Source of the DNA: Paramixta manurensis
GTDB taxonomy: Bacteria > Pseudomonadota > Gammaproteobacteria > Enterobacterales > Enterobacteriaceae
Length of the DNA: 64,000 bases
Assembly (NCBI RefSeq): GCF_013285385.1
Contig: NZ_CP054212.1
Span: forward strand, 1,612,001 to 1,676,000
Direction of reading: 5' to 3'
Shown here: in pieces, positions 34,169-44,169 of the stretch
Layout of the letters: every line of letters starts with the position of its first letter
How positions within the stretch are numbered: position 1 is the first letter of the stretch
Position numbers and translations under genes: made by a program
The notes under the pieces: generated by a model
Database searches by the model: none
Seen by the model: only the letters and a program-made list of their open reading frames with translations
What the model was told of the DNA's origin: nothing

Positions 34169-35761
34169 GTGCTAGTTTCCAGCAATGTCACCATGCAGTT
34201 TGGCAGTAAGCCGCTGTTTGAAAATATCTCTGTCAAATTTGGCGGCGGCAATCGTTATGGTTTGATTGGCGCTAACGGCAGCGGTAAATCTACCTTTATG
34301 AAAATCCTCGGCGGTGATTTAGCGCCGAGCGCGGGCAATGTGTCGCTCGATCCGAATGAGCGTATTGGTAAGCTGCGCCAGGACCAGTTCGCCTTTGAAA
34401 AGTACAGCGTGCTGGATACGGTGATCATGGGGCATGACGAACTGTGGCAGGTGAAGGAAGAGCGCGACCGTATTTATGCGCTGCCAGAGATGAGCGAGGA
34501 GGATGGCTATAAGGTTGCCGACCTGGAAGTGCGGTATGGCGAAATGGATGGCTACACCGCGGAAGCGCGCGCCGGCGAGCTGTTGCTGGGGGTGGGGATT
34601 CCGCTGGAACAACATTATGGCCCGATGAGCGAAGTCGCGCCCGGCTGGAAATTGCGTGTTTTGCTGGCGCAGGCACTGTTCTCCAACCCCGATATTCTGC
34701 TGTTGGATGAACCGACCAACAACCTGGATATTGATACGATTCGCTGGCTGGAACAGGTGTTAAATGATCGCGATAGCACCATGATCATCATTTCGCATGA
34801 CCGCCATTTTCTGAATATGGTTTGTACCCACATGGCCGATCTGGATTACGGCGAGTTACGCGTTTATCCGGGCAATTACGATGAGTATATGACGGCGGCG
34901 ACCCAGGCGCGCGAACGTCTGCTTTCCGATAATGCGAAGAAGAAAGCGCAAATCGCCGAGCTGCAATCCTTCGTTAGCCGTTTTAGCGCCAATGCTTCGA
35001 AATCCCGTCAGGCCACCTCACGCGCCAGACAGATTGACAAAATTAAGCTGGATGAAGTGAAAGCGTCCAGCCGCCAAAACCCATTTATCCGTTTTGAACA
35101 GGATAAGAAGTTATTCCGTAATGCGCTGGAAGTGGAAGGGTTAACCAAAGGGTTTGATGGCGAACCGCTGTTTAAGAACCTGAAGTTGCTGCTGGAAGTG
35201 GGCGAGAAGATGGCGGTGCTCGGCGCTAACGGGATCGGTAAATCCACGTTGTTAAAAACGCTGGTTGGCGATCTACAACCGGACAGCGGTACCGTGAAGT
35301 GGTCTGAAAATGTGCGTATTGGCTACTATGCACAGGATCACGCCGCTGATTTTGATAACGATCTCAGCGTGTTCGATTGGATGAGCCAATGGAAACAAGA
35401 GAACGATGATGAGCAGGTGGTGCGCGGGATTTTAGGCCGGTTGCTGTTCAGCCAGGATGAAATCAAAAAACCGGCGAAAGTGCTTTCCGGTGGCGAAAAG
35501 GGCCGTATGCTGTTTGGTAAATTAATGATGCAGCGTCCGAATATCCTGATTATGGATGAACCGACCAACCACCTCGATATGGAATCGATTGAGTCGCTGA
35601 ACATGGCGCTGGAAATGTATGAAGGGACGCTGATTTTTGTTTCGCACGATCGGGAGTTCGTCAGTTCACTGGCTACGCGCGTCCTGGAGATTACTGCCGA
35701 TAAAGTGATCGACTTTACCGGTGATTACGACGATTACCTGCGTAGCACAGGGTTCGAATAA
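34169..35761 (+). CDS. ybiT: ABC-F ATPase YbiT
   Basis: This 530-residue cytosolic protein starts with GTG (MLVSSNVTMQF), the same start and length as E. coli YbiT. It has two ABC domains with Walker A GANGSGKST and GANGIGKST and Walker B LLLDEPTNNLD and LIMDEPTNHLD. An ABC-F interdomain linker (about 240-310) is rich in Lys/Arg. ABC-F proteins bind the ribosomal E site and act on stalled or initiating ribosomes. There is no membrane domain. Confidence 0.96.
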   Translation: MLVSSNVTMQFGSKPLFENISVKFGGGNRYGLIGANGSGKSTFMKILGGDLAPSAGNVSLDPNERIGKLRQDQFAFEKYSVLDTVIMGHDELWQVKEERDRIYALPEMSEEDGYKVADLEVRYGEMDGYTAEARAGELLLGVGIPLEQHYGPMSEVAPGWKLRVLLAQALFSNPDILLLDEPTNNLDIDTIRWLEQVLNDRDSTMIIISHDRHFLNMVCTHMADLDYGELRVYPGNYDEYMTAATQARERLLSDNAKKKAQIAELQSFVSRFSANASKSRQATSRARQIDKIKLDEVKASSRQNPFIRFEQDKKLFRNALEVEGLTKGFDGEPLFKNLKLLLEVGEKMAVLGANGIGKSTLLKTLVGDLQPDSGTVKWSENVRIGYYAQDHAADFDNDLSVFDWMSQWKQENDDEQVVRGILGRLLFSQDEIKKPAKVLSGGEKGRMLFGKLMMQRPNILIMDEPTNHLDMESIESLNMALEMYEGTLIFVSHDREFVSSLATRVLEITADKVIDFTGDYDDYLRSTGFE

Positions 35762-35809
35762 CCGGCTAATGGGCTGGGCGGCGCGGTAAGCGTTGCCCGG
35801 TTTATCCTC

Positions 35810-37351
35810 TCAAAGGGCGACCGCCTGATTTTTTCCGCTATTTTTCGCCTGATAAAGCGCCTTATCGGCCTCGGCAATCAACTGATCTTGCGCGGCGCTA
35901 TCCCGTCCGGCGATGGTGGTATGTACCCCAATACTGATCGTCACCACTTTTTCCGCCACGCTACTCTTCTCATGCGGAATACCTAACCCGGCAACGTCTC
36001 TCACCATCTGTTGCGCCAGCAGCAACGCATCCGCCGCGTGGGTATTCGGTAGCACGATGGCAAACTCTTCACCGCCATAACGTGCAACCAAATCATCCGG
36101 CTGGCGTTGATGTTGTTGCAGACAGGCGGCCACCTGTTTTAAACAATGGTCACCGGCCTGATGCCCGTAGTGATCGTTATAGTTTTTAAAGGTATCGACA
36201 TCAATCATCAGCAGAGAAAGTGGTGTTTGCTGACGCGAGGAGCGCTCAATGCTGCGCTGTAGCCAGAGATCAAACTGACGTCGATTTGCCAGCCCGGTCA
36301 GGCCATCGATCAGGGCCAGCGATTGTAGCGTGCGGTTCATGGCGGTGAGTTGATCACGCACTGCGGTTAATTCGAACTGGTTTTTCAGATTGAGATGGAT
36401 ATGCCGCAGAACAATAAAGCCAAATAAAAACAGTAATAGCAGTAGCACGACACTTAACATCGCGAAAGTAAATGCGTCAGCGCCCCAAGTGCGCCAGATT
36501 TGCTGTTTGTCATAGCCGGCGACCACCACCAGCGGATAACGTTTCAGACGTGAGTAGCCAAAGATACGCTCCCGACCATCAAGCGCTGAGCGATACATGG
36601 CCGCACCGGCGGAGGATGTTTTAAGTAGCCGGGTAAACAGTGGGCTGGCTGACAGGCTCTTGTTAATCAGTGTGTCGCTCAAGGGGCGTGCGTAGAGGAT
36701 ATTTCCGTTGGCTTTCATCAAACCGAGAATGTCATGTTCGCCAAGGTTGTAGTAATCGTAGACTTGGCGGAAGAAATCAATGCGTATTGTGGCAAGCAGT
36801 ACGCCGCGAAATGTGCCATCGAAATTATTTAGCCGCATTGAAACCGGAATAATTAAGTTGCCGCTCGAACGGCTGCGCACCACATCGCCAATATGAACCT
36901 GGTTATCACTATGTTTCAGATGGTATTGAAAGTATTCACGGTCCGCGTTATTCGCGTTAGCCGGTAGGGCGCTGGCAGTACTGACTATCCAGTTGCCCTC
37001 GGTGTCATAGATAAACAGCCCGTCCAACTGCGGGAGTACCGCTTTGCGCTGCAAAAGCTGCTGGGTCAACGCAGCGGATTGATGGCGAAGCCCAACAATA
37101 TTGATCCGGTCGCGTAAGTCTTGCAGCGTCAATTCAGTTTGGAGAAAGGTATCGCCAGCCTGGCGCGATAACGAGATCGAGAGATTGCGCGCGTTATCTT
37201 CTGTCGAGCTCAGCATCCGTTGCCATGAACTCCACAACGTCCAACCGTTGACGGCGAGTACGGCGCTACTTATCACCACTAAAAATATCAGCATCATCTG
37301 GCGCAACATTGATTTTGATACGCCAGCAACGACACCGGTTTGTTCAGTCAT
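35810..37351 (-). CDS. Membrane diguanylate cyclase with periplasmic sensor domain
   Basis: The 513-residue protein has a membrane helix at about 18-40, a periplasmic dCACHE-like sensor (about 45-290) and a second helix at 294-316. A GGDEF domain follows, with DGLTGLANRRQF and active site GGEEF at 426-430. It should make cyclic di-GMP in response to an external small ligand, possibly an amino acid. The product-inhibition I-site is out of register: the residue three before Asp420 is Gln417, not Arg. It is convergent with ybiT. Confidence 0.9.
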   Translation of the reverse strand: MTEQTGVVAGVSKSMLRQMMLIFLVVISSAVLAVNGWTLWSSWQRMLSSTEDNARNLSISLSRQAGDTFLQTELTLQDLRDRINIVGLRHQSAALTQQLLQRKAVLPQLDGLFIYDTEGNWIVSTASALPANANNADREYFQYHLKHSDNQVHIGDVVRSRSSGNLIIPVSMRLNNFDGTFRGVLLATIRIDFFRQVYDYYNLGEHDILGLMKANGNILYARPLSDTLINKSLSASPLFTRLLKTSSAGAAMYRSALDGRERIFGYSRLKRYPLVVVAGYDKQQIWRTWGADAFTFAMLSVVLLLLLFLFGFIVLRHIHLNLKNQFELTAVRDQLTAMNRTLQSLALIDGLTGLANRRQFDLWLQRSIERSSRQQTPLSLLMIDVDTFKNYNDHYGHQAGDHCLKQVAACLQQHQRQPDDLVARYGGEEFAIVLPNTHAADALLLAQQMVRDVAGLGIPHEKSSVAEKVVTISIGVHTTIAGRDSAAQDQLIAEADKALYQAKNSGKNQAVAL

Positions 37352-37473
37352 CGTCGGTATTATCCAAAATTATCAACGCGTCATAGGTAAAATATAGCCT
37401 CAATCGGCAACTCATGCCGACGCCGGGCCAAGCGCCCCGGCGCGTTTTTCGAGATGGGTTCAACAGGAATAAT

Positions 37474-38226
37474 TTAGCGGGAGCAGACTTCACAGGCAGG
37501 ATCTTTCGCCACTTTCAATTCACGAAATTGCAGTGTCATGGCGTCATACATCACCAGCTTTCCGCCTGGTGATTCGCCGTAGCCAGCCAGCAGCCGGATA
37601 GCTTCCATTGCCTGTAGCGAGCCAATCACGCCAACCAGCGGCGCCATCACACCCGCTTCGACACAGGTCAGCGTCTCGGCACCAAATAACCGGCTGATAC
37701 AGCGATAACAGGGCGTATTCTTTTGCCAGGTAAACACGCTAATCTGCCCCTCCATACGAATCGCCGCCCCGGAGACTAGCGGCACTTTGTGGCTGAAACA
37801 GAGGCGATTAAGTTGCTCGCGCGTTGGCAGATTATCGCTGCAATCAAGAACCAGATCGTGTTGCTGAACCACTGCATCCAGCGCTGTGTCATCTAACTGC
37901 GCGTCAATTGCCGTCAAAGTACTGTGCGGATTAAGCGCCGCCAGACGTTGCTGTGCTGACGTCACCTTGGCAATACCGATAGTGGCGTCGGTATGCAGGA
38001 TTTGTCGTTGTAAATTGGAGAGGGAGACGGTATCAAAATCCAACAACGTCAAATGCCCAATTCCGGCAGAGGCTAAGTATTGCGCGGCGGCACAGCCAAG
38101 GCCGCCGAGGCCAACAATCAGGACACGCGCCGCCTTGAGTTTCTCCTGGCCGTCAAAGTCAAAACCGCGCAAAACAATTTGACGGTTATAGCGCAGGGTT
38201 TCACTGTCGGTCAGTTCCGGGCGCAT
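37474..38226 (-). CDS. moeB: Molybdopterin-synthase adenylyltransferase MoeB
   Basis: MoeB adenylates the C-terminal glycine of MoaD for sulfur transfer in molybdopterin synthesis. The 250-residue E1-like enzyme has the nucleotide loop VGLGGLGCAAAQYLASAG, LDFDTVSLSNLQRQ, DCSDN and two zinc CxxC pairs (CYRC and CEVC). It starts one base after the moeA stop, so moeA-moeB are coupled. Confidence 0.96.
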   Translation of the reverse strand: MRPELTDSETLRYNRQIVLRGFDFDGQEKLKAARVLIVGLGGLGCAAAQYLASAGIGHLTLLDFDTVSLSNLQRQILHTDATIGIAKVTSAQQRLAALNPHSTLTAIDAQLDDTALDAVVQQHDLVLDCSDNLPTREQLNRLCFSHKVPLVSGAAIRMEGQISVFTWQKNTPCYRCISRLFGAETLTCVEAGVMAPLVGVIGSLQAMEAIRLLAGYGESPGGKLVMYDAMTLQFRELKVAKDPACEVCSR

Positions 38227-38227
38227 C

Positions 38228-39463
38228 TTAGCCTCCCAGCAATGCGTTAAATGGCTCGATCTCTACCCATTCGCCGGCTTCTACCGTACCGCGCTCACGC
38301 TCCAGTACGATAAAGCAGTTGGCGAGGCTAAAGGAGCTGAACACATGCGAGCCCTGATGCCCGGTGGAACGTACCGTGAGTTCGCCATCCGCGCCACGGC
38401 TTACAATACCGCGTTGAAAATCAAGGCGGCCCGGTGTTTTCTTCAACGGTTGTTCAGCGCGGGCGCGCTGACGCGGCGGCAGAGCGGCGTGGTGTTGCCC
38501 ACTAAGCTTCGCCAGTAGCGGCTGAACCAGCTGGTAAAAGGTCAAGGCGGCGGACACCGGGTTACCCGGTAACCCGCAAAACCAACTAGTATGTAACCGG
38601 CCAAACGCGAAGGGTTTACCGGGCTTGATCGCCAGTTTCCAGAAAGAGATTTGCCCCAGTTCATCCAGCATGGCCTTGGTATAATCGGCCTCGCCGACCG
38701 AAACGCCACCGCTGCTAATCACTACGTCAGCGTGCCGATCGGCTTCAATAAAGGTGGCGCGTAGCGCGGCGGGGTCGTCGCGAATGATGCCTAAATCCAG
38801 CACCTCGCACCCCATGCGTTCCAACATCAGGCGCACGGCAAAGCGGTTAGTATCGTAGATTTGCCCGGCTGCCAGCGGCTCGCCGACCGGCTGTAACTCA
38901 TCGCCGGTGGAAAATACCGCGACACGTAGCTTGCGTAGGACACGAACCTGACCGATCCCAAGCGAAGCCAGCAGCGGTAACTCTGCCGCACCGAGTTTGA
39001 CGCCTGCTGCCAGCACGCTGGCGCCTTGCTGAATATCTTCACCCGGCAGGCGGATATTTTGCCCGGCTTCCGGTGTAACGGTAAAACGGACGCCATCGGC
39101 GTCGCTCTCGGTCTGCTCCTGCATCACCACTGCCTCAGCGCCCTCCGGCAGCGGTGCGCCGGTCATAATGCGAATGCAACTACCGTCCGGCCAGGCGCCG
39201 CTGAACGGGTTCCCGGCAAAAGATTTACCCGCGACCGGCAGTGGCACGCCGCTGGCGACGTCGGCCAGCCGTACCGCGTAGCCATCCATTGCGGAGTTGG
39301 CGAATGAGGGGACATTGACCGGTGAAATAACCGTTTCCGCCGTAATTCGCCCTGCGGCGGCGGTAATGGCGATATCTTCGGCATCAACAATAGGCGTAAG
39401 CTGCGCCAGCATTTTGCTCTGCGCCTCTTCGAGCGAAATTAATCCGGCAGTGAAACATTCCAT
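38228..39463 (-). CDS. moeA: Molybdopterin molybdotransferase MoeA
   Basis: MoeA inserts molybdate into adenylated molybdopterin. Using ATG 39463 (GGAGG 4 bases upstream) it has 411 residues, equal to E. coli. Characteristic blocks are NSAMDGYAVR, RIMTGAPLPEGAEAVVMQEQT, STGDEL, SSGGVSVGEADYTK and GLPGNPVSA. The divergent gap to iaaA (39464-39697) holds the promoters; no operator was recognised. Confidence 0.96.
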   Translation of the reverse strand: MECFTAGLISLEEAQSKMLAQLTPIVDAEDIAITAAAGRITAETVISPVNVPSFANSAMDGYAVRLADVASGVPLPVAGKSFAGNPFSGAWPDGSCIRIMTGAPLPEGAEAVVMQEQTESDADGVRFTVTPEAGQNIRLPGEDIQQGASVLAAGVKLGAAELPLLASLGIGQVRVLRKLRVAVFSTGDELQPVGEPLAAGQIYDTNRFAVRLMLERMGCEVLDLGIIRDDPAALRATFIEADRHADVVISSGGVSVGEADYTKAMLDELGQISFWKLAIKPGKPFAFGRLHTSWFCGLPGNPVSAALTFYQLVQPLLAKLSGQHHAALPPRQRARAEQPLKKTPGRLDFQRGIVSRGADGELTVRSTGHQGSHVFSSFSLANCFIVLERERGTVEAGEWVEIEPFNALLGG

Positions 39464-39697
39464 AGGGCCTCCGGCCATTACTCTTTCTGATGGCGCTTAT
39501 TATGGCGCGAAAACGCCGAGGGATCATCCCGCCTGAACATTCGGTTATTATTTACAACCTAAAGTTATTATCAGCAGGCAAACATTCCTCTTTACATCCC
39601 CTTAACGGCTACCTATAGTCAAAAATCGCTGAAAATTAACAATGGCAAGCTAACTCAGTGTTTTTCATGCTGATTTAATTCACAGGACAAGCGAATT

Positions 39698-40660
39698 ATG
39701 AGTAGAGCGGTAATCGCGATTCATGGCGGCGCGGGAGCCATTGCGCGAGCGGCGATGAGTGCGGAAAAAGAACGCGCCTATATTGAGGCGCTTTCATCGA
39801 TTGTGGCGCATGGACAACGTCTGCTGGCCGCAGGCCATAGCGCGCTGGATGTGGTGACCGAAGCGGTTCGCCAATTGGAAGAGTGTCCCCTATTCAATGC
39901 GGGCAAAGGCGCGGTCTTCACTCATCAGGGCACCCACGAGTTAGATGCCTGTGTAATGGATGGGCGTACGCTGGAGGCGGGCGCGGTTGCCGGGGTTTCC
40001 CGGCTGCGCAATCCGGTACTGGCAGCGCGTGCGGTGTTGGAAAACAGCCCGCATGTTTTACTGATCGGCGAAGGCGCGGAAAAGTTCGCCCAGGCTCAGG
40101 GCCTTGAGCAGGTCGAGGCCGATTTCTTTTTTACCCAGCAACGTTGGGATCAGCTACAGCGAGCGCTGTCTTCGCAGCAGGTGGTGTTGGATCATGGCAG
40201 CGCGCCTTCAGGCGTGGACGACCCGCTCGACCCCGATCGCAAGTTGGGGACCGTGGGCGCGGTGGCCTGCGATCTTAACGGTAATCTGGCGGCAGCGACA
40301 TCGACCGGCGGCATGACCAATAAACAACCCGGCCGGGTTGGCGACTCGCCACTGCCCGGCGCAGGCTGCTATGCCAATAATGCGAATGTGGCGATCTCTT
40401 GTACCGGCGTTGGCGAAGTCTTTATCCGTACCCTGGCGGCGTATGACATTGCGGCATTAATGGAGTATGCCGGGTTATCGTTAAAACAGGCCAGCGACCG
40501 CGTGGTGTTGGATAAATTGCCGGCACTGGGCGGCGAGGGCGGCATGATCGCCGTTGATCGCGATGGCAATGTGGCGCTGCCGTTTAACAGCGAAGGTATG
40601 TATCGCGGTTATGGGTATGTTGGCGACGAGGCGGTGGTGGGAATTTACCGTGAGGCTTGA
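39698..40660 (+). CDS. iaaA: Isoaspartyl peptidase / L-asparaginase
   Basis: This 320-residue Ntn-hydrolase precursor cleaves itself before Thr185 (GTVGAVACD) to give alpha and beta subunits. The N-terminus AIHGGAGAI and the glycine-rich STGGMTNKQPGRVGDSPLPGAG binding block are typical. It degrades isoaspartyl dipeptides. It precedes gsiA by 9 bases and is in the same operon, as in E. coli. Confidence 0.96.
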   Translation: MSRAVIAIHGGAGAIARAAMSAEKERAYIEALSSIVAHGQRLLAAGHSALDVVTEAVRQLEECPLFNAGKGAVFTHQGTHELDACVMDGRTLEAGAVAGVSRLRNPVLAARAVLENSPHVLLIGEGAEKFAQAQGLEQVEADFFFTQQRWDQLQRALSSQQVVLDHGSAPSGVDDPLDPDRKLGTVGAVACDLNGNLAAATSTGGMTNKQPGRVGDSPLPGAGCYANNANVAISCTGVGEVFIRTLAAYDIAALMEYAGLSLKQASDRVVLDKLPALGGEGGMIAVDRDGNVALPFNSEGMYRGYGYVGDEAVVGIYREA

Positions 40661-40669
40661 GGAGAACGC

Positions 40670-42532
40670 ATGAATCAGCCGGATGCGATAGAAACCTTAC
40701 CGGAGGATCGGGTGCTGGCGGTACGCGATCTAAGCGTTAGCTTTCAGCAGCAAGGTAGAGTGACCGAAGCGGTACGAGGACTTTCTCTGGAGGTCAATCG
40801 CGGTGAAACCCTGGCAATTGTCGGTGAATCCGGCTCCGGGAAGTCGGTGACCTCGCTGGCGTTAATGCGCCTGATCGAACAGGCGGGCGGCACGCTCGAA
40901 CAGGGTGAAATTTGGCTGCGCCGTCGTAACGGTCAGGCGATAGATTTAGCCCAAGCGCGGCAATCGCAGATGCGCACTATTCGCGGCGCCGATATGGCGA
41001 TGATTTTTCAGGAGCCGATGACTTCGCTTAACCCGGTCTTTCCGGTTGGCGAGCAGATTGCCGAATCCATCCGTTTACATCAGGGGAAAAGTCATCAGCA
41101 GGCGTTGGCGGAAGCGCGCCGTATGCTGGACTTGGTACGAATTCCGGAAGCGAAACAGGTTCTCACCCGTTACCCGCATCAACTTTCCGGCGGCATGAGG
41201 CAGCGGGTGATGATCGCGATGGCGTTGTCGTGTAAGCCGGCGTTATTGATTGCCGATGAGCCAACGACGGCACTGGATGTCACCATTCAGGCGCAGATTT
41301 TACAACTGATCCGCGTGCTGCAAAAAGAGATGGAAATGGGGGTGATTTTTATCACCCACGATATGGGCGTGGTCGCGGAAATGGCCGACCGGGTACAGGT
41401 GATGTATCGCGGTGAAGGCATTGAAAGCGCGGAGGTTAACACCATTTTCCGGCAGCCGCAGCAGGCCTATACCCGCGCGTTATTGGCCGCGGTGCCTAAA
41501 TTAGGCGCGATGCGTGGTCAGCCGCTACCGGCGAAATTCCCCTTATTGAACGATGAAGGCGCCAACGCGTCACAGCCGCAAAATACGGTGTTGGCGGAGG
41601 GCGCGCCGATCCTTCAAGTTCGTGATTTGGTGGCGCGCTTCGATATTCGTGGCGGTCTGTTTAATCGCGTGATGCGCCGGGTACACGCGGTCGAAAAGGT
41701 CAGTTTCGATCTCCGCCCCGGCGAGACGCTGGCGCTGGTTGGCGAGTCTGGCTGCGGGAAGTCAACCACCGGACGAGCGTTACTGCGGTTGGTTGAAAGC
41801 CAGGGCGGCAGTATTACCTTTAACGGACAGCGTATTGATCGTTTAAAAAATAGTGAACTGTCGCATTTACGGCGTGATATTCAGTTTATTTTTCAAGATC
41901 CCTATGCCTCGCTCGATCCACGGTTGACGGTTGGTTACTCGATTATGGAGCCGTTACTGGTGCACGGCGTGATGAAGGGGCGCGAGGCAGAGCAACGCGT
42001 TGCCTGGCTGCTGGAGAAAGTGGGGTTGCAACCGGAACATGCCTGGCGCTATCCACATGAGTTTTCCGGCGGGCAGCGGCAGCGTATCTGCATTGCGCGT
42101 GCGTTGGCGCTTAATCCGAAAGTGGTGATCGCGGATGAATCCGTTTCGGCGCTGGATGTTTCTATTCAGGCGCAAATCGTTAATTTAATGCTCGACCTAC
42201 AACGAGAGTTTGGCATCGCTTTCTTATTTATTTCTCACGATATGGCGGTGGTCGAGCGAGTTAGCCATCGCGTCGCGGTAATGTATCTGGGGCAAATTGT
42301 TGAGATTGGCCCGCGCCAGGCGGTGTTTGAAAACCCGCAGCATCCGTACACGCGAAAATTAATGTCGGCGGTACCGGTGGCAGAACCAGGCCATCGGCGG
42401 CGGGAACGACCGTTGCTGGTGGATGAAATCCTCAGCCCGATCCGGGCCCTCGGTGATGAACCTAATGTCGCCCCATTGGTAGAAGTTAGCGCCGGGCATT
42501 TTGTCGCCCGCCATGCGGTAAATGGGGCGTGA
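40670..42532 (+). CDS. gsiA: Glutathione importer double ATPase GsiA
   Basis: This 620-residue protein has two fused ABC domains. Walker A is GESGSGKS and GESGCGKST. The signatures are LSGGMRQRVMIA and FSGGQRQRICIA. It drives glutathione uptake with GsiBCD and belongs to the dipeptide/oligopeptide (Dpp/Opp) group. GAGGAG precedes its ATG. Length and operon position match E. coli. Confidence 0.95.
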   Translation: MNQPDAIETLPEDRVLAVRDLSVSFQQQGRVTEAVRGLSLEVNRGETLAIVGESGSGKSVTSLALMRLIEQAGGTLEQGEIWLRRRNGQAIDLAQARQSQMRTIRGADMAMIFQEPMTSLNPVFPVGEQIAESIRLHQGKSHQQALAEARRMLDLVRIPEAKQVLTRYPHQLSGGMRQRVMIAMALSCKPALLIADEPTTALDVTIQAQILQLIRVLQKEMEMGVIFITHDMGVVAEMADRVQVMYRGEGIESAEVNTIFRQPQQAYTRALLAAVPKLGAMRGQPLPAKFPLLNDEGANASQPQNTVLAEGAPILQVRDLVARFDIRGGLFNRVMRRVHAVEKVSFDLRPGETLALVGESGCGKSTTGRALLRLVESQGGSITFNGQRIDRLKNSELSHLRRDIQFIFQDPYASLDPRLTVGYSIMEPLLVHGVMKGREAEQRVAWLLEKVGLQPEHAWRYPHEFSGGQRQRICIARALALNPKVVIADESVSALDVSIQAQIVNLMLDLQREFGIAFLFISHDMAVVERVSHRVAVMYLGQIVEIGPRQAVFENPQHPYTRKLMSAVPVAEPGHRRRERPLLVDEILSPIRALGDEPNVAPLVEVSAGHFVARHAVNGA

Positions 42533-42578
42533 GCGCGTTTCGCATAATAATGACAGGGACTACAGGAGAAGAAAGCAT

Positions 42579-44117
42579 ATGACCAGTAAACAGACACGTA
42601 AATGGTTGTTAACCGCCGGTTTGCTCGGCAGTTTTGCCGCGCTTCCTGCCTGGGCGGCAAAAGATGCGGTGATTGCGGTAGGGTCGAATTTCACTACGCT
42701 GGACCCGTATGATGCCAACGATACGCTTTCGCAGGCGGTCGCCAAATCATTTTATCAAGGGCTGTTTGGCTTTGATAAGGACATGAAACTGACCAATGTG
42801 CTGGCGGAGAGTTACCAGGCCAGCCCGGATGGGTTAATTTACACCATTAAACTGCGTTCCGGCGTCAAGTTCCAGGACGGTACCGATTTCAACGCCGAAG
42901 CGGTGAAGGTCAACCTCGAACGCGCCAGCGATCCGGATAACCATCTCAAGCGTTATAATCTGTTTAAACAGATTGCAACCGTAGAAGCGGTTGATCCCAC
43001 CACGGTAAAAATCACCTTAAAAGAGCCGTTCTCGGCCTTTATCAATATCCTGGCGCACCCGGCTGCGGCGATGATTTCGCCTACCGCCCTGAAAAAATAC
43101 GGTAAAGAGATTGGTTTCCATCCGGTGGGAACTGGCCCTTATCAGTTCGTCACTTGGAACCAGACCGATTTCGTTAAGGTGAAAAAATGGGACGGTTACT
43201 GGAAAAAAGGCTATCCAAAGCTTGATAGCATCACCTGGCGTCCGGTGATTGATAACAATACGCGCGCGGCGATGCTACAAACCGGTGAAGCGAACTTCGC
43301 TTTCCCAATCCCTTACGAACAGGCAAAGTTACTGGCGAAAAACAGTAAGCTGGATTTGGTAACGACGCCATCCATTATGCAGCGTTACATCAGCTTAAAC
43401 GTGACGCAAAAACCGTTTGATAACCCGAAAGTGCGTGAAGCGATTAACTATGCCATCAATCGCCAGGCGTTAGCGAAAGTTGCGTTCGCCGGTTATGCCA
43501 CGCCAGCAACCGGCATCGTGCCGCCTGCGATTGATTTCGCACAGCACTATCCGGCGATAGAGTACAACCCGGCTAAAGCGCGTGAACTGCTCAAAGAGGC
43601 GGGCTTCCCAAATGGGTTTACCACCACCTTGTGGTCTTCGCATAACCACAGTACCGCGCAGAAAGTCTTGCAGTTTACTCAACAGCAATTGGCGCAGGTG
43701 GGAATAAAGGTACAAGTCAGGGCGATGGATGCCGGTCAACGCGCGGCGGAAGTAGAAAGCAAAGGGCAGAAAGAGAGCGGTGTGCGAATGTTCTACACCG
43801 GCTGGTCTGCCTCTACCGGCGAAGCGGATTGGGCGTTAACGCCGCTGTTCGCGACGACTTCCTGGCCGCCTGCGATCTTTAACACCGCGTTCTACAGCAA
43901 TCCAAAAGTGGATAAAGATCTCACCGATGCGTTGAAAACGACCGAGCGGGGTAAGAAAGCGCAACTGTATAAAGATGCGCAGGATACCATTTGGAAAGAT
44001 CAGCCGTGGGTGCCGTTAGTGGTGGAAAAACTGGTTTCAGCGAATACTAAATCGCTCAGCGGTTTTTACGTGATGCCGGACACCGCCTTTAGTTTTGATG
44101 ACGCCGATCTGAAGTAA
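42579..44117 (+). CDS. gsiB: Glutathione-binding periplasmic protein GsiB
   Basis: The 512-residue precursor starts MTSKQTRKWLLTAGLLGSF with cleavage after PAWA-A. It is an SBP_bac_5 peptide-binding protein (VAVGSNFTTLDPYDANDTLS, GTGPYQFVTW). A short upstream extension is rejected because AGGAG lies properly before 42579. It delivers glutathione to GsiCD. Confidence 0.95.
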   Translation: MTSKQTRKWLLTAGLLGSFAALPAWAAKDAVIAVGSNFTTLDPYDANDTLSQAVAKSFYQGLFGFDKDMKLTNVLAESYQASPDGLIYTIKLRSGVKFQDGTDFNAEAVKVNLERASDPDNHLKRYNLFKQIATVEAVDPTTVKITLKEPFSAFINILAHPAAAMISPTALKKYGKEIGFHPVGTGPYQFVTWNQTDFVKVKKWDGYWKKGYPKLDSITWRPVIDNNTRAAMLQTGEANFAFPIPYEQAKLLAKNSKLDLVTTPSIMQRYISLNVTQKPFDNPKVREAINYAINRQALAKVAFAGYATPATGIVPPAIDFAQHYPAIEYNPAKARELLKEAGFPNGFTTTLWSSHNHSTAQKVLQFTQQQLAQVGIKVQVRAMDAGQRAAEVESKGQKESGVRMFYTGWSASTGEADWALTPLFATTSWPPAIFNTAFYSNPKVDKDLTDALKTTERGKKAQLYKDAQDTIWKDQPWVPLVVEKLVSANTKSLSGFYVMPDTAFSFDDADLK

Positions 44118-44124
44118 TGCCGTC

Positions 44125-44151
44125 AACGCCAGCCTGAGGAAGGCTGGCGTT
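44125..44151 (+). other. Stem-loop between gsiB and gsiC
   Basis: An 11-base perfect stem AACGCCAGCCT / AGGCTGGCGTT surrounds a 5-base loop, with no T run. It probably protects the gsiB 3' end from exonucleases and sets a high binding-protein ratio. Confidence 0.6.
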
Positions 44152-44169
44152 GCTACGTCAGGAAAACCG

